A stretch of 64,000 nucleotides of DNA from Pseudomonas congelans (GCF_900103225.1 NZ_FNJH01000002.1:62001-126000), one strand, 5' to 3'; positions 45,687 to 53,954 are shown, numbered from the stretch's first letter. Notes: generated by a model from the letters alone, not told the origin. A program made the numbers and translations.

Positions 45687-46595
45687 TCAGGCTGAAAGGC
45701 TTTTGATGCGGTGATAAAGAGTGCGACTCGGGATGCCCAGTTCGAAACTGGCCGCCTCGACACTTTGCTGATGCCGCTTCATGGCTTCATCGATAAGAAT
45801 CCGCTCGATGACCCGCAACTGCGCCTTCAACTGCAAGGGCTCCGGTGAACATGCCTGGGCCAGCGGCGCAAAGCCCAATACGAAACGTTTGGCACTGGAC
45901 TTGAGCTCGCGGATGTTGCCGGGCCATGAATGAGTCAGAAGTTGCTGAGTCACCGCTGGCGTCACCACCGGTGCGGGACGCCCAACCAGCATGGCTTGCT
46001 TGGCCAGGAAGCGATTGAACAGCGGGATGATTTGCTCGCGACGCTCGCGCAGCGGCGGCATCTGAATGCTGACCACGCTGAGGCGGAAGTAAAGGTCGCG
46101 GCGGAAAGTACCCTCTTCCACCAGTTGCTCCAAGGGACGTTGCGACGAGGTGATCACGCACATGTCCACCGGGATGAATTCGGTCGATCCCAGGCGCTCC
46201 ACACCTCGGGTTTCCAGTACCCGCAGCAGCTTGGCCTGCAATGACAGTGGCATGCTGTCGATCTCATCGAGGTATAGCGTGCCCCCCTGAGCAGCCTCGA
46301 CATAACCACTGCGTGATTTGCTGGCACCTGTATAGGCACCACTGACGACACCGAACAGTTCGCTCTCGGCCAGACTCTCCGGAATGGCAGCGCAATTCAT
46401 CGCGACGAACGCTCCGCGTCGTCGCGACAGACGGTAAATCTGTCGAGCGAGGGTATCCTTTCCCGTGCCGGTTTCACCGACCAGCAACAGGTCGATATTC
46501 AACGGAGCCGTATTGGTAGCCAGGTACTGCAAGTCAACGAAATCGCCAAAATAGGCAATATCCTTCAGGTCCGCTTCGTACTCACGTCTATCCAT
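45687..46595 (-). CDS. hrpS: HrpS, sigma-54 enhancer-binding activator (no HrpR partner)
   Basis: 302 aa. No receiver domain. The AAA+ core has Walker A GETGTGKD at 40-47, the RpoN-contact loop as the variant GAYTGA at 86-91, and Walker B TLYLDEID at 106-113. The C-terminal Fis-type helix-turn-helix is FELGIPSRTLYHRIKSL. It should activate the hrpL promoter. Canonical P. syringae has hrpR and hrpS side by side; only one gene is present here. Confidence 0.92.
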   Translation of the reverse strand: MDRREYEADLKDIAYFGDFVDLQYLATNTAPLNIDLLLVGETGTGKDTLARQIYRLSRRRGAFVAMNCAAIPESLAESELFGVVSGAYTGASKSRSGYVEAAQGGTLYLDEIDSMPLSLQAKLLRVLETRGVERLGSTEFIPVDMCVITSSQRPLEQLVEEGTFRRDLYFRLSVVSIQMPPLRERREQIIPLFNRFLAKQAMLVGRPAPVVTPAVTQQLLTHSWPGNIRELKSSAKRFVLGFAPLAQACSPEPLQLKAQLRVIERILIDEAMKRHQQSVEAASFELGIPSRTLYHRIKSLSA

Positions 46596-47119
46596 GTGGG
46601 ATACCCTCTTCGCACAAACGTCCGGTGTCTCGGCCTTATTGGTATATAATTTGCGCTTGACAAACTACAGAGGCCGCACAAGTAAAGTGATTGCATTTCT
46701 AATGACTTTCCTCTCCCTGGTTACAACGGGAAGGCAGTCAGAGGGGATGCGGTATTTTCGAAAAGTCCGCTCATCCTAGACCTAGGCTTCACGAACTAAG
46801 TTCCCGGGAAGTTATAGTTAGCGCTTTTTTAATGCTGTTAAGCCCGTAAACACTGGCTTACTGCATGTGCCGACCCAGAGCCTTCAAGCACTCTAAAAAC
46901 GACACTCACCTACTGTTTGCGACACAGCAGATCAGGGTGACTGTTAAAAGTGACATTTTTATGAATGCACTTCACACCAACAACTTAACTCTCATAATCA
47001 TGTACGCGCATCACATTAACTGCGCCACCACTACTGTGCCATACGGTGTGAACCTGTTCAAAGTTTATAAACTACAAAATAGTATTGTTGCCCGTGAAAA
47101 GGAGTATTGGATCGCTCCA
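46596..47119. other. 524-bp AT-rich intergenic region upstream of hrpS
   Basis: AT-richer than its surroundings, with a CCTAGACCTAGG palindrome near 46775-46790. Short plus-strand frames here have no ribosome site and look non-coding. This is where hrpR would be expected if it had been ancestral and lost, but I see no translatable remnant. It must contain the hrpS promoter; none is clear enough to call. Confidence 0.5.
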
Positions 47120-47461
47120 CTAGTGTTGGCGTCGACAAGGCCATCGGGCAATAAACGCAGCGGTCAGGCCGACACTTGCCGGTTGGTCCAGCATCTGCAG
47201 ATGCGTCAGCAGGTAGGCATTGACGGTTTGCACGACCTCACCGGCATCCACGCCCTCCTGACTGCAGAACAACAAGCCTGCATTCGCATCGTAAACACCC
47301 TGAACGTATCCCAACGCCTGCATCTGGCCGGCCGTCAATGGCCGTCCCTGCCGGATCTCGCGTAACGGTTGCTGCAGGTCGTGCCCGCTGAAAAAAGCGC
47401 CGTGGGCAGAAGCACACAGACTGGCCAGCACAAGCCCGCCGGCGAATCGCATCGAGCGCAT
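47120..47461 (-). CDS. HrpL-regulated exported protein, Rap1a/Tai-like
   Basis: 113 aa from ATG 47461. The signal peptide is RFAGGLVLASLCASAHG. The mature part (LTAGQMQALGYVQGVYDANAGLLFCSQEGVDAGEVVQTVNAYLLTH...AAFIARWPC) follows the Rap1a/Tai pattern, with two cysteines likely to form a disulfide. Rap1a-type proteins are known as periplasmic immunity proteins to type VI amidases. A perfect hrp box lies upstream, so it belongs to the HrpL regulon. Its role beside a type III system is unknown; protecting the cell from an island-encoded wall hydrolase is one idea. Confidence 0.72.
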   Translation of the reverse strand: MRSMRFAGGLVLASLCASAHGAFFSGHDLQQPLREIRQGRPLTAGQMQALGYVQGVYDANAGLLFCSQEGVDAGEVVQTVNAYLLTHLQMLDQPASVGLTAAFIARWPCRRQH

Positions 47462-47588
47462 CAAATGTTTATCGCCTGCGCTGCTGGCCACAGACCTTTC
47501 CGTACGCCCGCGCGAAGGCTTGTGCACGTACTGCGCACGGAAAAAACTGCCAGGCACCATCGGGTCGATCTCGTCGTGATCATGACGC

Positions 47589-47617
47589 TGTGTGGTCGAA
47601 GCCACCAAACCGGTTCC
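47589..47617 (-). promoter_or_regulatory. hrp box of the Rap1a/Tai-like gene
   Basis: On the minus strand GGAACC-N16-CCACACA, 127 nt before ATG 47461. It is separated by only 36 nt from the divergent hrp box at 47654-47682. Confidence 0.88.
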
Positions 47618-47653
47618 ATGTTTTGTGCAAAGTTTTCTGAAACGCGTTTGCAA

Positions 47654-47682
47654 GGAACCGATTGTCCCTGCGCAGCCACACA
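47654..47682 (+). promoter_or_regulatory. hrp box of the interrupted translocator gene
   Basis: GGAACC-N16-CCACACA, 132 nt before ATG 47815. Its core halves are identical to those of the divergent box. Confidence 0.9.
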
Positions 47683-47814
47683 TCCCTTGCCCACTTCACC
47701 CGCGGGTCTTCAAGCATCAACCCCTACCGGCAACCTCGAATACGCCCGCTGCCCGGCAAGCGGCCATCAGTGGGCTGGAGCACCGCCAATCGATCATCCG
47801 TTCGGAGAGAGCAC

Positions 47815-49212
47815 ATGAAATTACCTGGACTCAGCAGCTCGCCACCCAAAACCCCTGACGTCACACCGAATGCTACAAAGCCTGAAGCCAAGCCCAGCCA
47901 GGACGCCAGCAAACCGGCCGACACCCAGAACAACTCCGGTAACGGCGGCAACAGCGCCACCGGCAATTTCAGTAACGTGGCTCAAGGCACAGGGTCATTG
48001 GCCAGCGGCAGTGCGTCTCTGTATCGCGCCGACCAAAGCAGTCAGAACCAGCCCTAGGCGACGCAGGGCAATCAAGGCGCTCAAGGCAGCTCTGGTGGCG
48101 TGAGCTATGGCAGCAACAGCGGTGGCTCGATACCGCCCTCTCTGCAAAACAACACCTCCAGTCAGCAGAGTCAGGGGCTGAGCGGCAGTGACGGGCTGTC
48201 GAAACTGCTCTCGCCACTGGCGAAGATGCTGGATAAAGTCCTCGGCACCATGCTCCAGCATTCCGGCGATGGCTCAAGCATGCAGTACGTCGGCGGCAAT
48301 GCGTCTGCGCAGAACAAACCCACCCCTGACGTAGAAATCAACATCCAGCTGGGCACAGCAGGTCGTAACAGCGCCCAGCAAGCCGCCCCCTTGGCGCAAT
48401 TGCAGCCTGCTGCAACTCCGTCCAGCGCGACCACCACCGCAGCACCTTCGCAGGTCACCGGCGACGCCGGCGCGCAACCGGCAGCGGAGAGCGAGAAAGA
48501 CACCTCCACCAAGCCGACCGAAGCCACCGGCAGGCCAGCCGGTGACACCCGTAGCGCCGAGGAAATCATCGAGGCCAACCCTATCCTCGCCAAACTGGGC
48601 GATCAGAAGGACATCAACCGTGAGGGTGCCTACAAGCAGCTCGGAGACTGGACGGAGAATAACAAGGACCCGGAGGCACGGGCCGACGCGGCCTATAACG
48701 CTGCACGCGTGCTCAATTACATCGATGCCTCGCACGGCGCCAGTGGCAGTGATCGCGGCGACAAGGCAGGCAACGGCGACCTGGAAGGCATTACCGACGA
48801 CGGCGATGCACGGCACGGAACACCCGCCGGCAACTGGAAGGACTTCACAGAGAAAGGCTATGGCGCACTTAAGGATGATCACCGCCTGGACAAGACCAAT
48901 GACACCCACGTGAAAGCAGATGGCAGTACCAAGAATGATCTGCCCTGGGCTGCAGGCGAGGCCGGCAAGGCGCTGTGGTTCATTCCCGGCTTGAGCAGAG
49001 TGTTGACCGGTGTCGGCGATTCGGACGGCAGCCTGGGCGGGATGATCAAGGGTGGCATCGAAGGTGGTGTAGAAACGGCCGTGGACGCACTCGAAGGCAT
49101 TGCCCGCGGTGGCAAGAACCCTGCAACGGCGCTCTTCGGGGCCTATACCGGGGCCTTGGCAGGCAACGAGGCGGCCCCTGAAGAAGTACGCAAGGTGGCT
49201 GGCATGCTCTAA
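47815..49212 (+). pseudogene. HrpK/HrpF/NopX-like putative translocator with in-frame amber stop
   Basis: ATG 47815 (GGAGAGA upstream) reads 80 codons to TAG at 48055-48057, then the same frame continues open to 49212, 465 residues in all. The N-terminus is a polar Ser/Pro/Thr/Gln-rich type III signal (KLPGLSSSPPKTPDVTPN); the low-complexity linker spans the stop. The middle is harpin-like (LSKLLSPLAKMLDKVLGTMLQ). The C-terminus (EANPILAKLGDQKDIN, NGDLEGITDDGDARHGTPAG, GEAGKALWFIPGLSRVLTG) resembles, from memory, HrpF/NopX/HrpK translocators. A single C-to-T change in a CAG codon would explain the stop. Without suppression, or a restart at GTG/ATG downstream, it is inactive. Confidence 0.7.
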
Positions 49213-49468
49213 GCCGCCTCTCTGGCTTCAAGCTTTCTGGCTTCAGGCACTGTCCCCTGCCGCGCATTTCGCTGGTGTAAACATGCGCGGCGGGTCTTGA
49301 ACCTGCCAGGCAGGTACGGCATCACTCCTCATCGTGGCCGTTCGTCACGACCTTCGTTACAGCGTGCGCATCTCGATACATCGCCCCCTGCCTGCACGCA
49401 GGCACCGTAACACCCCACTGAACAGATCCCCCTGCACGGCATTTTCGGCCGAACGGACACCCTTGTCG

Positions 49469-49497
49469 GGAACCCGTTGTGCACGTGCTGCCACTCA
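49469..49497 (+). promoter_or_regulatory. hrp box of the hopM1-like operon
   Basis: GGAACC-N16-CCACTCA in the 371-bp gap 49213-49583, 87 nt before the chaperone start. The rest of the gap shows a short direct repeat (CTGGCTTCA) near 49220 and nothing else recognised. Confidence 0.92.
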
Positions 49498-49583
49498 CTT
49501 TTTAACGCTTGCCCTATGGCTGCCTGGCCTGGACAAGCGATTGCATCGCAGCACCCCATCCCTAGCTGAGGACAATAATAATC

Positions 49584-50072
49584 ATGGCTATACCTCATCA
49601 ATATCGCCGGCTGCTGGACGAAATCCGCCAGTTGGCCCTCTTGCCTGAATCCATCCTGTCTCATGAATTGACGCACCTCACCATTCGCGGCGTCGACTTT
49701 TCCATGTACCCGGTCGGCGACCAGCAGCAAGAGCACGTCGTGATCCATTGCGAGCTTGGCGCACTGCCCGACAAGCGCCGCGAAGAAGTGCTGATCCGCC
49801 TGATGGACACCAATTTCCATATGGTGAATTCCGCAAAATCCGTCACGTTCTGTCGCAACGAGCAAAGCGGGCACATGATGCTCAGCGCAGCACAGCCGCT
49901 GGCTGATCTGTCCGGCAAGGCGGTTCTCGATCAGATGGGCTCGCTGGCCGACTACGCACTGGCATGGCGTGAGCATTTCTTCCTCGGCGACAGCAGCTCA
50001 AAACAGCGGACGACGGCAGCGCCAGCGCCGCAACCGGCACGCACCGTACTTTCGCAGAGGGCCCTCTCATGA
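49584..50072 (+). CDS. ShcM-like type III chaperone
   Basis: 162 aa, the size of ShcM. CesT-like pattern: an N-terminal helix (YRRLLDEIRQLALLP), then beta-strands (VDFSMYPVGDQQQEHVVIHCELG) and RLMDTNFHMVNSAKSVTFCRNEQSGHMMLSA. It overlaps the effector gene by 4 nt, the usual chaperone-effector arrangement. AGGACAATAATA lies before ATG. Confidence 0.85.
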   Translation: MAIPHQYRRLLDEIRQLALLPESILSHELTHLTIRGVDFSMYPVGDQQQEHVVIHCELGALPDKRREEVLIRLMDTNFHMVNSAKSVTFCRNEQSGHMMLSAAQPLADLSGKAVLDQMGSLADYALAWREHFFLGDSSSKQRTTAAPAPQPARTVLSQRALS

Positions 50073-52171
50073 GTCCACTCGGCATTGGCAGCTCAAAGCA
50101 AATCGGGCGCGTACAAACACCTGAACACGACAACATCGAACTGGCCAAAGTGCAGGGCGTGAAAACCTCCAGCCGAGGCCCCGTCGATCCTCACCAGGTG
50201 CCTGGCGACCTCCAGCAGACCAGAAACAGAGCTCCTTTCAGGATGTCGTCACAGCTTGCAAGAGATGCGACGAAGCTTGCCAAAGGCAAGCAGAAAATGA
50301 GCGCTGATCAATTGCGCCATCGTATGCAGGTCGAAGGGCGCTACCTTGCCGAACGCATGGCACATGCTGAACAAATCGGAGAACCCGAGAGCGGTTATGT
50401 GAGCTTTTCCCATATCGCTGCGGGGCTCGGATCGGAGAACTCGATCGCAGACGAAATCGACCAGGCCAGCGCGCAGTTATCCAGACAGCTTGAGGAACTC
50501 CTGGCGGAGCCGGCCAGGCCGGATCAGAGCAACATGCAGCACATGACGGGCCTGCTCAAGGACTTGCTCAACGCCCAATCCAGGCTGTTTGCCGCACATG
50601 CCGCAGAGTATGAAGAAGTGCGCAGGATGCCGAACCTTTCCACGGAAGACAAAGCAGATATCCTGCGCAGCGAATTGAGCTTCGCGACTTACGCAACCAA
50701 CAGTGCCGTGCAGATTCCAGCCATGGTCGACAAGGCACTGGACAAGGCCTCGGTGATCGCCGCCTCACTGGACACACTGGGGCAACCCGAAGAGGCGGCA
50801 CAATGGCACGCCACTGCGAATGAATTGAAGGAAGTCCAGAAGGATATTTCCTCCGACTTCAAGACGGCGATCGATCAGGCCAAGCTCTCGCTGGTGCTCA
50901 AGCAGTATCAGGACACCAGTTCCGACTGGAAGAACCAGGGGCGCGCCTTCATGGGTCAGGGCCTGCGTCAGGCGGGCCTGTCCGGCTTCGCACTCGGAGC
51001 CGTCCGCGCGTTCACACTCGCGGGGATGGCAAATCACCCCGTTGCCCAGGTGTTCGGCGCAGGCCTCACTACCGGCATCGCCCACGAAGTCGGCACTCAA
51101 CTGCTGGCCACGGCGATCCTGGAAATAGTCGGAGGGGCAACACGCCCCATCAACAGTGCCGAGGTTCTGCCAACGCCCAACAAACTGGTCAGTGAAGACG
51201 GTCAGGTCCGCCCCCGCAATGACGAAGAAATGAAAAAGGAAATGGACCTGGTCAATGCGATGCGTCAGGAACATGAGCAAAGCAAAAATGCCAACAAGAC
51301 AGGCTCTCTTCCCGGCGAAGCCAAGGCTTGGGCGTTTTTTTCAGGCGTTCAGGGCGCGCGTGCCGCTATCACCAGTGATATGGACCTGACGGCGTTTCAG
51401 GACGCAGGGGCGGTAACGCTCGGTTCCATTCTTGCCGGATTTTTCATGGGCGGAACCCACGGCGCGGACGGACTGAACGCGAAAATGACCGATCAGTTCG
51501 GACGCAAACTGCATGCGCACACCATGAAAGAGCCTTCCGACAAACCAACAGGAGCCCGAGTGAAAAAAGCCGTTGACGATGGCTTGGCAAAACTGAATCC
51601 TTTTGAAACGGCCAATCGCAAGGTGTTCGAAAACAAAGTGGCAGCGATGATTGCCGCTATGGGTTACGCCAAGATACTGGACCCCGCTATCGACGCGGTA
51701 TCTGGCAGCAGTCCCGCCATGAAAGCTGGTTTGACCGGTCTTGCTGCAGGCGTGCAGTCGGCCATGCTGCTGTCTCAAGCCTGGGGAGGATTCGGGTTGG
51801 GGGCACAGGTGACGGCCGACAAGAAGGCACTCGCCACCGAGCGTGACAGAAAAGCGCTGGAGCAAGGCGGAACCGCCGCACCAGCCGGGCCTCGAAGTTA
51901 TGAACGACTGCGCACGGCGTTAAACAATACCACCGACCCGGGACGCGAACACTTCACTCATGCGACCAAGGCCGGCACGTTGTCTCGCAAGGCGGAAGAT
52001 GCCTACGTGAGGCTTCAGGGTGTGGGCGAAATGGTCGAGGCGCTGGTCACCGACACACTGGAGGACGGTCCGGGATTGCTGGCTGAAGCGGGTAGCAGTG
52101 TAAAAAAAGCCTTCAAGGGCAACAAGGTAGAGGCCAGCTCATCCGCGCAAGGCGACACCTCGAAAAAATAG
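50069..52171 (+). CDS. HopM1-like type III effector
   Basis: 700 aa, close to HopM1 (712). The polar N-terminus is followed by helical segments and two hydrophobic glycine-rich stretches (GLRQAGLSGFALGAVRAFTLAGM; AITSDMDLTAFQDAGAVTLGSILAGFFMGG). The C-terminal block RTALNNTTDPGREHFTHATKAGTLSRKAEDAY aligns by eye with the HopM1 C-terminus. HopM1 targets a plant ARF-GEF (MIN7) and is functionally redundant with AvrE. The N-terminal half is very divergent. Confidence 0.78.
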   Translation: MSPLGIGSSKQIGRVQTPEHDNIELAKVQGVKTSSRGPVDPHQVPGDLQQTRNRAPFRMSSQLARDATKLAKGKQKMSADQLRHRMQVEGRYLAERMAHAEQIGEPESGYVSFSHIAAGLGSENSIADEIDQASAQLSRQLEELLAEPARPDQSNMQHMTGLLKDLLNAQSRLFAAHAAEYEEVRRMPNLSTEDKADILRSELSFATYATNSAVQIPAMVDKALDKASVIAASLDTLGQPEEAAQWHATANELKEVQKDISSDFKTAIDQAKLSLVLKQYQDTSSDWKNQGRAFMGQGLRQAGLSGFALGAVRAFTLAGMANHPVAQVFGAGLTTGIAHEVGTQLLATAILEIVGGATRPINSAEVLPTPNKLVSEDGQVRPRNDEEMKKEMDLVNAMRQEHEQSKNANKTGSLPGEAKAWAFFSGVQGARAAITSDMDLTAFQDAGAVTLGSILAGFFMGGTHGADGLNAKMTDQFGRKLHAHTMKEPSDKPTGARVKKAVDDGLAKLNPFETANRKVFENKVAAMIAAMGYAKILDPAIDAVSGSSPAMKAGLTGLAAGVQSAMLLSQAWGGFGLGAQVTADKKALATERDRKALEQGGTAAPAGPRSYERLRTALNNTTDPGREHFTHATKAGTLSRKAEDAYVRLQGVGEMVEALVTDTLEDGPGLLAEAGSSVKKAFKGNKVEASSSAQGDTSKK

Positions 52172-52178
52172 GCACAGG

Positions 52179-52216
52179 ACCTGTACGCAGATGACCCTGA
52201 GCATCTGCGTACAGGT
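52179..52216 (+). terminator. hairpin after the hopM1-like gene
   Basis: A perfect 15-bp stem (52179-52193 with 52202-52216) and an 8-nt loop, beginning 7 nt after the stop, then TTCTG. A likely transcription end for the island's right operon. Confidence 0.75.
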
Positions 52217-52278
52217 TTCTGAAGCCACCTGCGCCAGAGAAAGGGCTTGCGTGCAACGCGCCGCTCCTCCCCCTTTTC

Positions 52279-52308
52279 TGCCCTTGCCGGACCTGTTCGG
52301 CAAGGGCA
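52279..52308 (+). terminator. rho-independent terminator, right island edge
   Basis: The stem GCCCTTGCCG/CGGCAAGGGC is followed by ATTTTT on the plus strand. The hopM1-like gene already has its own hairpin, so this one may be the original terminator of rdgC, displaced by the island. Confidence 0.8.
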
Positions 52309-52389
52309 TTTTTGGTTACGATCCCTCCCCTCGCCGATAGACCGGCCGGTGCTTTCATAAACATTCGAAGCAAAAGAAGGAGAAGTACC

Positions 52390-53337
52390 GTGCGCGCTCT
52401 GGCTGCCTTGAGTCGTTTTGTCGGCAACACGTTTGCCTACTGGGTTTTGCTGTTCGCCATTCTGGCGTTCCTGTTTCCCCAGGTGTTCATCGGCCTGAAA
52501 AGCTGGATCGTGCCCTTGTTGGGGCTGGTCATGTTCGGCATGGGCCTGACCCTGAAACTCGACGATTTTTCCGAAGTCGCGCGTAACCCCTGGCGAGTGG
52601 CGCTGGGTGTGATCGCGCACTTTGTGATCATGCCCGGTGTGGCCTGGCTGCTCTGCCAGGTGTTTCAACTACCGCCGGAAATCGCCGTGGGCGTGATTCT
52701 GGTCGGTTGCTGCCCGAGCGGTACTTCATCCAATGTCATGGCCTGGCTGGCAAAGGGTGATCTGGCGCTGGCGGTGGCAATCGCTGCAGTCACCACTCTG
52801 CTTGCCCCGCTGCTGACCCCGACCCTGATCTGGTTCCTGGCGTCGGCGTGGCTGCCGGTGTCCTTTCTCGATATGTTCTGGTCGATCCTGCAACTGGTCA
52901 TGCTGCCGATTGTGCTGGGCGTGATTGCCCAACGCCTGCTGGGCGCGCGGGTCAGCTATGCGGTAGACGTGCTGCCGCTGGTGTCGGTGGTCAGCATTGT
53001 GATGATCGTCTGTGCGGTGGTCGCCGCCAGCCAGGCGAAAATCGCTGAATCCGGCCTGCTGATCATGGCGGTGGTGATCCTGCACAACACGTTCGGTTTT
53101 CTGCTGGGTTATTTCACTGGCAAGGTTTTCAAGCTGCCATTGGCGCAACGCAAGTCGCTGGCGCTGGAAGTCGGTATGCAGAACTCGGGACTGGGCGCTG
53201 CGCTGGCCAGTGCTCATTTTTCGCCGCTGGCGGCGGTGCCAAGCGCGCTGTTCAGTGTCTGGCACAATATTTCCGGTGCGTTGCTGTCGACGTATTTCAG
53301 GAAGATGCCGGAGGAAGAGAATACGTCCGTTCGTTGA
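52390..53337 (+). CDS. bile acid:sodium symporter (BASS) family transporter
   Basis: 315 aa from GTG 52390 with AAGGAG 7 nt upstream. About nine to ten membrane helices. The BASS signatures GVILVGCCPSGTSSNVMAWLAKGDLALAV and LEVGMQNSGLGAALASAHF (sodium/substrate crossover regions) are intact. Bacterial members import organic acids or pantothenate-like compounds with sodium. It is the first ordinary gene right of the island. Confidence 0.9.
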   Translation: MRALAALSRFVGNTFAYWVLLFAILAFLFPQVFIGLKSWIVPLLGLVMFGMGLTLKLDDFSEVARNPWRVALGVIAHFVIMPGVAWLLCQVFQLPPEIAVGVILVGCCPSGTSSNVMAWLAKGDLALAVAIAAVTTLLAPLLTPTLIWFLASAWLPVSFLDMFWSILQLVMLPIVLGVIAQRLLGARVSYAVDVLPLVSVVSIVMIVCAVVAASQAKIAESGLLIMAVVILHNTFGFLLGYFTGKVFKLPLAQRKSLALEVGMQNSGLGAALASAHFSPLAAVPSALFSVWHNISGALLSTYFRKMPEEENTSVR

Positions 53338-53354
53338 TGCCAGGTAGATTGGGG

Positions 53355-53530
53355 GTCGACGCACCCTGCGTCGTCAGTGCCATCGCGTTCGAAAAGCGCT
53401 TATGCAACAGTGGCTGGCAATGAATGACCATCGTTCCCACGCTCCGCGTGGGAATGCAGTTCGTGACGCTCCGCGTCACACGGCGGCTCTGCGATATCAG
53501 GAGGATTGTGGTCCGGCTCAGGTCACCTTT
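53355..53530. repeat. intergenic repeat, copy 1
   Basis: It shares with 53725-53900 the blocks CCTGCGTCGT...TGCCATCGCG, the double hairpin CCACGCTCCGCGTGG and GTGACGCTCCGCGTCAC, ACACGGCGG and GGCTCAGGTCACCTTT. Similar hairpin units recur in Pseudomonas intergenic regions. Confidence 0.8.
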
Positions 53531-53624
53531 TCGCCCCTCGGCGACTCACTTTGAGGGACCAAAGTGAGCAAAGTCCCAGCTCCGTTTCCGGCCCGACTTC
53601 GTCGGGTTCCTTCGCCCTGTCACT

Positions 53625-53710
53625 GATCCGGGGGTCGCCGCAACGGGCCATCCATGGCCCGGTGCGGCTAGCCTGGCGTCCTGCCAGGCTACCCCCGGAT
53701 CAGCGCCAGG
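53625..53710. repeat. inverted-repeat element between the two direct repeats
   Basis: It begins CTGATCCGGGGGT and ends ACCCCCGGATCAG, with further nested stems (GGGCCAT/ATGGCCC, AGCCTGGC/GCCAGGCT). It looks like a mobile REP-type or MITE-like hairpin with no coding sequence. The gene-free region 53338-53954 holds only these repeats. Confidence 0.65.
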
Positions 53711-53724
53711 ACTCAGCCGTCACT

Positions 53725-53900
53725 TACGTCGCACTCTGCGTCGTCTGTGCCATCGCGGTTGAAAAGCATTTCGGTGGTAGTTAATGCGATTTTGACTATC
53801 GTTCCTCACGCTCCGCGTGGGAATGCAGTTCGTGACGCTCCGCGTCACACGGCGGTTCTGCGAGGTCAGGTAGATGTGGGTTCCAGCTCAGGTCACCTTT
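53725..53900. repeat. intergenic repeat, copy 2
   Basis: Direct repeat of 53355-53530 in the same orientation. The hairpin pair is at about 53804-53850, with one change in the first stem. Confidence 0.8.
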
Positions 53901-53954
53901 GGCCATCGTGCCAATCCGAAGTGATTGGCACGTCAGTTGTACAGAGCGTAAACG

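Noticed and set aside
46594..46779. 61-codon plus-strand frame upstream of hrpS
   Set aside because: It overlaps the hrpS start region, lacks a ribosome site and has no family resemblance.
46865..47365. Plus-strand frame opposite the Rap1a/Tai-like gene
   Set aside because: Its second half is antisense to a gene with a signal peptide and hrp box; the first half has no initiation signal.
18115..52389. Insertion sequences, integrase or phage genes bordering the island
   Set aside because: No frame in or next to the island resembles a transposase or recombinase.
53338..53954. CRISPR-like array in the repeat-rich intergenic region
   Set aside because: There are only two long, imperfect copies with no regular spacer pattern; they are REP-like hairpin repeats.
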